DNA from: Vespa crabro | Taxonomy: Eukaryota > Arthropoda > Insecta > Hymenoptera > Vespidae | Reading direction: 5' to 3' | Assembly: GCF_910589235.1 (NCBI RefSeq) | Contig: NC_060963.1 | Span: forward strand, 8,798,501 to 8,862,500 | DNA length: 64,000 nt | Shown: piece after piece, positions 54,502-64,000 of the stretch | How the letters are laid out: every line of letters starts with the position of its first letter | Numbering within the stretch: position 1 is the stretch's first letter | Translations under genes and position numbers: made by a program | Notes under the pieces: model-generated | Told to the model about the DNA's origin: nothing | Database searches by the model: none | Seen by the model: the letters and a program-made list of their open reading frames with translations, nothing else

Positions 54502-57402
54502 TATATTAATAATAATAATAAGAATATTACGAATAATAAGAATTATTAGAATTATAAGAATAATAAGAATAATAATAAAAATAATAAGAATCATAAGAAT
54601 AATTAGAATGACAAGAATGAGAAGTATAATAAGAATAATAGGAATAATAATAACTATAACTAGTATAACTAGAATAATAAGAATAATAAGAATAATAATG
54701 GGAATAATAAGAATAATAAGAATAATGAGAATCATAAAAAGAATAATAAGAATAATAAGAATTATAAGAATAATAAGAATAATAAAAAGAATAATAAGAA
54801 TAATATGAATAATAAAAAGAATAATAAAAATAATAAAAATAACAAGAATAATAGGAATATTAAGAAAAATAAGAATAATAGGTGTAATAATAGGAATAAT
54901 AAGAATTATAATAGCAATGATAAGAATAATAAGAATAAAAAGAAAAATAAGCATATTAACAATTATAAGAATTATAAGAATAAGAAGAATAATAATAAGA
55001 TTAATAAGAATAATTAGAATGACAAGAATAATAATAATATTGAAAATTATAATACGAATAATAAGAATAATAATATTAATAAGAATAATAAGAATTATAA
55101 GAATAATAAGAATAATAAGAATACTAAGAATAATATAATTAAAAAGAGCAATAGGAACAATAAGAATAATAAGAATATTAATAAGAATAATAATAAGAAG
55201 TAGAAGATGAAGAATATGAATAATAAGAATAATAATCAGAATAATAATCAGAATAGTAAGAATTATGAGAATAATAATAGGAATAATAAGAATAAGAATT
55301 GGAATAATAAGAATAATAAGAATAATAAGAATAACAAGAATAATAGGAATAATAACAATAATAAGAATAATAAGAATAAAAATAATAATAAGAATTATAA
55401 GATTAATAAGAATAATAATAGGAATAATAAGAATAAAAAGAATAATAAGAATAATAAAAAGAATAATAAAAATAATAATAAGTATAATAATTGGAATAAT
55501 AGGAATTATACGAATAATAATAACAATAATAGGCTTAATAAGAATAATAAGAATAATAATAGGAATAAAAAGAATAATAATAAGAATAATAAGAATTATA
55601 AGAATAATAAGAATAATAATCAGAATAACAAGAATAATAAGAATAATGAGAATATTTATAAAAATAATAAGAAAAATAAGAATATTAAGAATAATAAGAA
55701 TGATAATAGAAATAATATGAATTATAAGAATAATAAGAATAATAATAAGAATAATAAGTATAATATGAATAATAAGAATTATTAGAATGACCAGAATCAT
55801 AATAATAATAATAAAAATTATAATCAGAATAAAAAGAATAATAAGAATATTGAGAATAATTATAAGAATAATAAGAAAAAAAAGTATAATAAGAATAGTA
55901 ATAAGAATAATATTAAGAATAAAAATAATAAGAATAATTAGAATAATAATAAGATTTATATGAATAATAAGAATAATAATAAGAATAATAAGAATAATAA
56001 GAAATATAAGAATTATTTGAATGACAAGAATAATAATAATAATAATAAAAATTATAATAGGAATAATAAGAATAATAAGAATTATAAGAATAAAAAGAAT
56101 AAAATAAGAATAACAAGAATAATAAGAAAAATGAGATTAATAATAGGAATAATAAGAATAATAAGATTATTAAGAATAATAATACAAATAATAATAATAA
56201 TAATAACAATAATATTATGAATAATAAGAAATATAAGAATAATAAGAATAATAATAATAGGAATAATAAGAATAATAAGAACAATAATAAGAATAACAAG
56301 TATAATAAGATTAATAAGAATAATAAGAATAACAAGAATAATAATAAGAATAAGAATAAGAATAAGAATAATAATAAGAATAATAAGAATAATAATAGGA
56401 AAAATTAAGAATAGTAAGTATAATATGAATAATAAGAATAAGAAGAAGAATAGGAATCATATGAATAATATGAATAATAAGAATAATAAGATTAATATTA
56501 ATAATAAGAATTATAAAATTAATAAGAATAATAATCAGAATAATAAGTTTAATAAGAATTATGAGAATAATAATAGGAATAATAAGAAGAAGAATTGGAA
56601 TAATAAGAATAATAAGAATAATAAGAATAAAAAGAATAATAGGAATAATTAGAATAATAAGAATAATAAGAATAATAATAATAATAAGAAGTATAAGATT
56701 ATTAAGAATATTAATAAGAATAATAAGAATTATAAGAATTATAAGAATAATTATAAAAATATTAAGAAGAATATGAATAATTAGAATGACAAGAATAAGA
56801 AGAATAATAAGAATAATAAGAATAATTATAAATATAACAAGTATAATAAGAATAATAAGAATAATAAGAATAATAAGAATAATAATAGGAATAATAAGAA
56901 TAAAAAGAATAATAAGAATAATAAAAAGAATAATAAGAATAATAAGACTTATAAGTATAATAAGAATAATAATAAGAATAATAAGAATAATAATAGAAAT
57001 AATAAGAATAATAAGAATAATAATAAGAATAATAATAAGAATAAGAATAATAATTAGAATAAGAATAATAATAAGAATAATAAGAATAATAAGATTAAAA
57101 AGAATAATAAGAATAATAATTGGAATAATAGGAATGATACGAATAATAATAACAATAATAGGTATAATAAGAATAATAAGAATAATAATAGAAATAAAAA
57201 GAATAATAATAAGAATTATAAGAATTATAAGAATAATAAGAATAATAATCAGAATAATAAGAATAATAAGAAAAATGAGAATAATTATAAGAATAATAAG
57301 AAAAATAAGAATATTAAGAATAATAAGAATGATAATAGGAATAATTTGAATTATTAGAATGACAAGAATAATAATAATAATAAGAATTATAATAGGAATA
57401 AC

Positions 57403-57466
<64 letters not shown>

Positions 57467-60400
57467 TTAAGAATAATATGATTAATAAGAATTACAAGAA
57501 TAATAAGAATAATAATAAATATAACAAGTACAATAAGAATGATAATAGGAATAATAGGAATAATAAGAATTATAAGTATAATAAGAAATTTTGTAAGAAT
57601 TATAAAATAATAAGAAATATGATAAGAATAAAAAAATAATAAGAATAATAAGAATAATAATAGGAATCATAAGAATAATAAGAATGATAATAATAGGAAT
57701 AATAAGAGTAATAAGAATTATAAGAATAATAAGAATAATAATAAGTATAATAAGAATAATAATCAGAGTAACAAGAATAATAAGAATAATGATAATAATA
57801 ATAAGAATAATAAGAATAATAAGAATAATAAGAATTATAAGGATAATAAGAATAATAATTTTAATTATAGAAATGATACGAATAATCATAAGAATAATAG
57901 GCTTAATAGGATTAATGAGAATAATAATAAGAATATTAAGATTAATAAGAATGAGAAGAATAATAAGAATTATAAGATTAATATGAATAATAATAAGAAT
58001 AATAAGAATTATAAGAATATTAAGTATAATAATAAGAATAATAAGAATAATAAGAATAATTAGAATGACAGAGATGGAACAATAAGATTAATAATAGGTA
58101 TCAAAGAATTATAATAAGTATAATAAGAATGATGAGATAAATAATAAGAAAAATATGAATAATTAGAATGACAAGAATAAAAAGAATAATAAGAATAATG
58201 ATAATAATAAGAAGAAGAATAATATAAATAATAAGAATAATAATAAGAATAATAGAATTAATAAGAATAATTAGAATGACAAGAATAATAAGAATAATAA
58301 GAATAACAAGAATTATAAGAATAATAATAAGAATAACAAGAAAAATAAGAATAATAGGAATAATAAGAATAATAGGAATAATATGAGTAACAATAATAAT
58401 AGGAATAATAAGAAAAATAAGAATAATAATAATAGAAATAGGAATAATGAGAATAATCAGAGAAATATTAGGATTAATAAGAATAATAAGAATTAAAACA
58501 ATAATAATAATTAAATGAATAGTAAGAATAATAATGAGAATTATAAGAATAATGTGAATAATAAGAATTATGAGAATAATAAGAATAAAAAGAATAATAA
58601 GGATAATAAAAAGAAGAATAAGAACAACAAGAATAGTAAGAATAATAAGAATAATAAGAATAATAAGAATGGTAAGAATTATAAGAATAATAAGAATAAT
58701 AATAAGAAAAATATGAATAATAATAGGAATAATTAGAATAATAAAAATAATAATAGGAATAATAAGAATAATAATAAAAATAATGAGAATTACAAGAATA
58801 ATAAGAATAAAAGGAATATAAATAAGAATAATAAGAATAACAAGAATAATAATAATAAAATGAATAATAATAGGAATAATAAGAATAATAAGAATTATAA
58901 GAATAATAAAAATAATATTAGGAATAAAATGAATAATATGAGTAATAATAAGAATAATAAGAATATTAAGAATAATGAGAATAATAAGAATAATAAGAAT
59001 AATAATAAGAATAATCAGAATAATAAAAATAATAATAGGAATAATAAGAATAAAAAGAATAATAACAATAAAAAGAATATTAAGAATAATAATAAGAATA
59101 ACAAGGATAATTATAATTATTAGAATTATAATAAGAATAACGGTAATTATAAGATTAATAAGAATGATAGTAAGAATAATAAGAATAATTAAAAAAATAA
59201 CAAGTATAATAAGCATTATAAGAACAATAAGAATAATAAAAATAATAATAAAGATTATATGAAATTGACAATAATAATAAGAATTATAAGAATAAGAAGA
59301 ATAATGTGAATAATAAAAATTATATTAAGAAGAAAAAGAATAATAAGAATAATAAGAATAACAAGAATAATAAGAATAATAAGAATGGAAATAATTATAA
59401 GAATAATAAGAATAGTAATAAGAATAATAAGAATAATAAGAATTATAATTGGAATAATAAGAATAACAAGAATAATAATTGAAATTATAAGGATAATAAG
59501 AATAATATGAATAATAAGAATATTAATAGGAATAATAAGAGTAATAAAAATAATAATATGAATAATAAGAATAATAATAAGTATAATAAGAATAATAATA
59601 AGAATAATAAGAGTAACAAGAAAAATAAGTATAATAAGAATAATAATAATAATAGTAAGATTAATAAGAATAATAAGAATAATAATAAGAATAAATAGAA
59701 TAAGAAGAAAAATAATAAGAAAAGCAAGGAGTATTATAATAATAAGAATTAAAATAAGAATAACGGTAATAATGAGATTAATTAGAATAATAGTAAGAAT
59801 AATAAGAATAATTGGAATAATAAGAATAATAACAAGGATTATAAGAACAATGACAATAATAATAGGAAGAATAAGAACAACAGGAATAATAAGAATAAGA
59901 AGAATAATAACACGAATTATAAGAAAAATGAGAATAATAATAAGAATATTAATAATTATAAGAAGAATAATAGGAATAATAAGAAAAATAAGAATAATAA
60001 AAAAAATAGGATTAATGAGAATAATCAGAATAATAATAGGAATAATAAGTTTAATAAGAATAATAGTAAGAATAATAAGAATAATTAGAATAATAAGAAT
60101 AATAATAAGGATAATAAGACAAACGACAATAATAATAAGAAGAATAAGAGCAACGGGAAAAGTAAGAATAATAAGCATAATAAGAATAATGAGATTAATA
60201 AGAATAATAATAAGAATAAAAATAAGAATAATAAGAATATCAAGAATAATAATAATTATATTAAGAATAATAATAATAATAATACTAATAATAAGAATAA
60301 TAAGAATAATAATCATAATAATAATAATGAGAATAATAATAATAAGTGTAAGGATGATAATAAGAATATTAAGAATAATAAGAATAGTAATCGGAATAAT

Positions 60401-60539
60401 AAAAATAATATAAATAAGAATAGGAATAATAGGAATCATACGAATAATAAAAACAATAATAGGATTAATATGAATAATAAGAATAATAAATAGAATAATA
60501 AGAATAATAGTAAGAATAATAATATTAATAAGAATAATT

Positions 60540-60602
<63 letters not shown>

Positions 60603-61865
60603 AATAATATTGAAAATACGTATAATAAGAATAATTAGAATAATAAGAATAATAGTACGAGTAATAAGTATTATAAGAATTATAAGAATAGGAAAAATTA
60701 TAACAGGTATAATAAGAATGAAAAGAATAATATGAATAAGAAGAGTAATAAGAAGTATAATAAGAATATTAAGAATAGTAAGAATTATAAGAATAATATA
60801 TATAATAATAGAAATTATAAGAATAATAAGAATAATAAAAGGAATAATAGGAATTAAAAGAAAAATAAGTTTAATAAGAATAAAAATAGGAATGATGAGA
60901 ATAATAAGAATAATAAGATTAATAAGAATATTAAGAATATTAAAAGTAGTAATAAGAAAAATTAGAATAATAAGAATGATAATAAGAATAATAATAATAG
61001 GTATAATAATAGGAATTATAAGAATAATAAGAATAATAAGAACAATGATAGGAATAATAAGAATAGTAAGAAGAATAAATAGAATAATAAGAATAATTGT
61101 AAGAATAATAATATTAATAAGAATAATAATAATAATATTAATAATAATAATAATAATAATATTAATAATAATACTGATAATAAGAATAATAAGAATAATA
61201 ATAATCATAATAAGAAAATTAATAATAAAAAAATAATAATAATAATAATAATACTGATAATAAGAATAATAAGAATAATATGAATAATAAGAACATTAAT
61301 AAGAATTATAATAAGAATAATAAGAATAATAAGAATAATAATAAGAATAACAAGAATAATAAGAATAATAAGAATAATAGTAATAATAATTAGATTAATA
61401 GGAATAATAAGAAGAATATGAATATTAAGAATAAAAATAGGAAAAATCGAATAATAACAATAATAAGAATAATAACAATATTAATAAGAATAATAAGAAT
61501 AAGAAGAATAATAAGAATAATAATAAGAACATCATGAATAATAAGAATAATATGAATTATGAGACTAATAAAAACAAAAAGAATTATTGGAATAATATTA
61601 AGAATAACGAAATAATAATAATAGGAATAATATAAGAATAATGAGAATAATGAGAATAATAAGAATAATAATAGGAATAATAGGAATAATACGAATAATA
61701 AAAACAATAATAATAATAATAAGAATAATACTAATAATAAATAGAGTAGTAAGAATAATAATATGAATAATAAGATTAATAAGAATAATAATAATAATAT
61801 TGAAAATAATAATAATAATAATAAGAATAATACTGATAATAAGAATAATAAGGATATTAATCAGC

Positions 61866-61958
<93 letters not shown>

Positions 61959-64000
61959 TTAATAATAATAATAATATTAGTATGAATTATAAGAATAGTA
62001 AGATTATAATAATAAGAATAATAAGAAAAAAATAAGAAAAATGAGAATAATTAGAATAATAAGAATTAGAAGAATAATAAGAATTAGAAGAATGATAAGA
62101 ATAATAAGAATAAAAATAAGAATAATAAGAATAAAAATAAGAATAATAATGAGAATAATAAGAATAATAAGAATAGTAAGAATTATAAGAATAATAAAAC
62201 TAATGAGAATAATAAGAATGATATGTATAGAAAGAGCCATAATAAGAATAATTATAAGAATAATAATAAGAATAATAAGAATAATAAGAATAATCAGAAT
62301 AATAATAGAAATAATGAGAATAATAAGAATAATAGGATAATAAGAGATAAAGAATAATAGGACATTAAGAGAAATAAGAAAAATAAGAATAAAAATAGGA
62401 ATAATGAGAATAATAAGAATAATAATAAGATTAACAAGAATAATAAGAATAAAAAGAATGAGAAGTATAATAAGTATTATAAGAATTAGAATAACAATAA
62501 TAATAATATTAAGAATATTAAGAATAATAATAAGAAGAAGAGGAATAATAAGAATTCTAGAATAATAATAGGAATAATAAGAAAAATAGGAATAATAAGA
62601 ATAACAATAACAATAGGAATAATAAAAAGAATAAGAATAATAAGAATAAAAATAGGAATAATGAGAATAATAAGAAAAATAATAGGAATTATTAGAGTAA
62701 TAATATTAACAATAATAATAAGAATTATGATAATAATAATTAGAACTATAAGAATAATAATTAGAATAATAAGAATAGCAAGAATTATAAGAATAATAAC
62801 AATAATAATCAGAATAATAGGAATAATAGGAATAATAAGAGTAAAAATAATAATAGGAGTAAGAAGAAAAAGAAGAATAATAATAAGTGTAATGAGAATA
62901 ATAGGAGTAATAAGAGTAACAAGAATGATAGGAATAATAAGAAAAATAAGAATAATAAGAATAAAAATAGGAATAATGAGAATAATAAGAATAATAATAA
63001 GAATAATAAGAGTAATAAGAATATCAAGAATAAGAAGAATAGTAGGAATAATATGAATAATAAGTTTAATATGAATTATAAGAATACTGAGAAGAATAAT
63101 ATCAATATTAATAATAATAATATAATAAGTATAATAAGAATAATGAGAATAATAAGAATAATAAGAATAATAATAATAACTATAAGAATAATAAGAATAA
63201 CAAGAATAATAAGAATAAGAAGAATAATAATAAGAATAATGGGACTAATAAGAATAATAGGAATAATAAGAGTAACAAGAATGATAGGAATAATAAGGAA
63301 AATAAGAATAATAAGAATAAAAATAGGAATAATGAGAATAAAAAGAACAATCATGAGAATAATAAGAATAATACTAAGAATAAAAAGAATAATAAGAATA
63401 TGAATAAGAATAATGATAAGAATATTAAGAATAATATAGGAATAATAATAAGAATCATATGAATAATAAGAATAATAGGAATAATAAGAAAAATAAGAAT
63501 AACAAAATTATAAGTATAAATAGAAAAATAATAAGAATAATAAGAATTATAACAATAATAAGAATTAGAAGAATAGTAAGAATAATAATAAGAATAATAG
63601 GAATAATAAGAATAATAAGAATAATAATAAGAATAATAAAATTAATAGGAATAATAAGAGAAAAAAGAATAATAGGATAATACAAAAATTATGAAAAATT
63701 AGAATAAAAATAGGAATAATGAGAATAATAAGAATAATAAGATTTATAAGAATAATAATAATAATAAGAATAATAAGTATAAAAAGAATAATAATAAGAA
63801 TAATATTAATAATAAGAATAATAAGAATAAGAATAGTAATAATAATGAGAATAATAAGAATAATAAGAATAATAATAAGAATAATAAGATTAATAAGAAT
63901 AATAAGAATAGTAAGAATTATAAAAATAATAAGAATAAGAGAAAAAAAATAAGAATAATAAGAATAATAATAGGACTAAAAAGAATATCAATAATAAAAG

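Larger units (their letters stand above)
31721..64000 (+). repeat. 32-kb AAG-AAT-AAT satellite array running off the window
   Basis: Almost every triplet is AAT or AAG, most often as 9-bp AAGAATAAT or 12-bp AAGAATAATAAT units, with substitutions giving AGG, ATT, GTA, ATG and rare AAC. The A-rich strand is the plus strand from end to end and C is almost missing: the 60 bases from 33361 contain no C and seven G. All translations are runs of Asn/Lys, Ile/Arg or Leu/Phe/Tyr/Ser, so open frames of several hundred codons here are artefacts. Longer units are layered on this base pattern. The array continues past position 64000, so its full length is unknown. Confidence 0.97.

Overview
The window is animal nuclear DNA, most likely insect. 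The genes carry short spliceosomal introns, the background is very AT-rich, and the recognisable proteins are metazoan (NECAP, UBE4B, a GTSF1-type CHHC zinc-finger protein, DYNC2H1 remains). A hymenopteran is my guess from base composition and gene style. No prokaryotic, organellar, rRNA, tRNA or CRISPR feature was seen.

Layout. 1-14.3 kb is ordinary gene-rich sequence: the C-terminal exons of a TPR protein (+), a complete three-exon NECAP gene (-), a complete eight-exon UBE4B ubiquitin-chain-elongation factor gene (+), a TCA/ATT microsatellite, and a complete four-exon GTSF1/Asterix-like gene (-) whose exons are too short to stand out as long ORFs. 14.4-30.7 kb is gene-poor and decayed. It holds a 198-bp inverted-repeat element just upstream of the GTSF1-like gene, an 81-bp mariner-type MITE, about 3 kb of broken minus-strand coding remnant of unknown origin and distinct composition, simple repeats, a perfect 32-bp palindrome next to a TIR element, and about 3.8 kb of stop-ridden cytoplasmic dynein-2 heavy chain pseudogene (AAA2 to the start of the stalk).

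30.7-64 kb (over half the window, running off its end) is one uninterrupted triplet-based satellite. It starts as AAC/AAT, passes through pure AAT, and becomes AAG-AAT-AAT-type repeats for 32 kb. A is on the same strand throughout and C is nearly absent. It is not uniform: there are 315-bp and 324-bp tandem duplications, dispersed higher-order modules marked by rare C-containing words, and small islands of non-array sequence. All long ORFs in this part are artefacts of the triplet period.

Functional links are limited. NECAP (clathrin/AP-2 endocytosis) and UBE4B (ubiquitin chain elongation) are divergent neighbours sharing a 1.26-kb spacer. The GTSF1-like protein is predicted to serve the piRNA/PIWI pathway, which normally represses elements like those filling the next 50 kb. 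The array and the two decayed blocks are the most unusual content.
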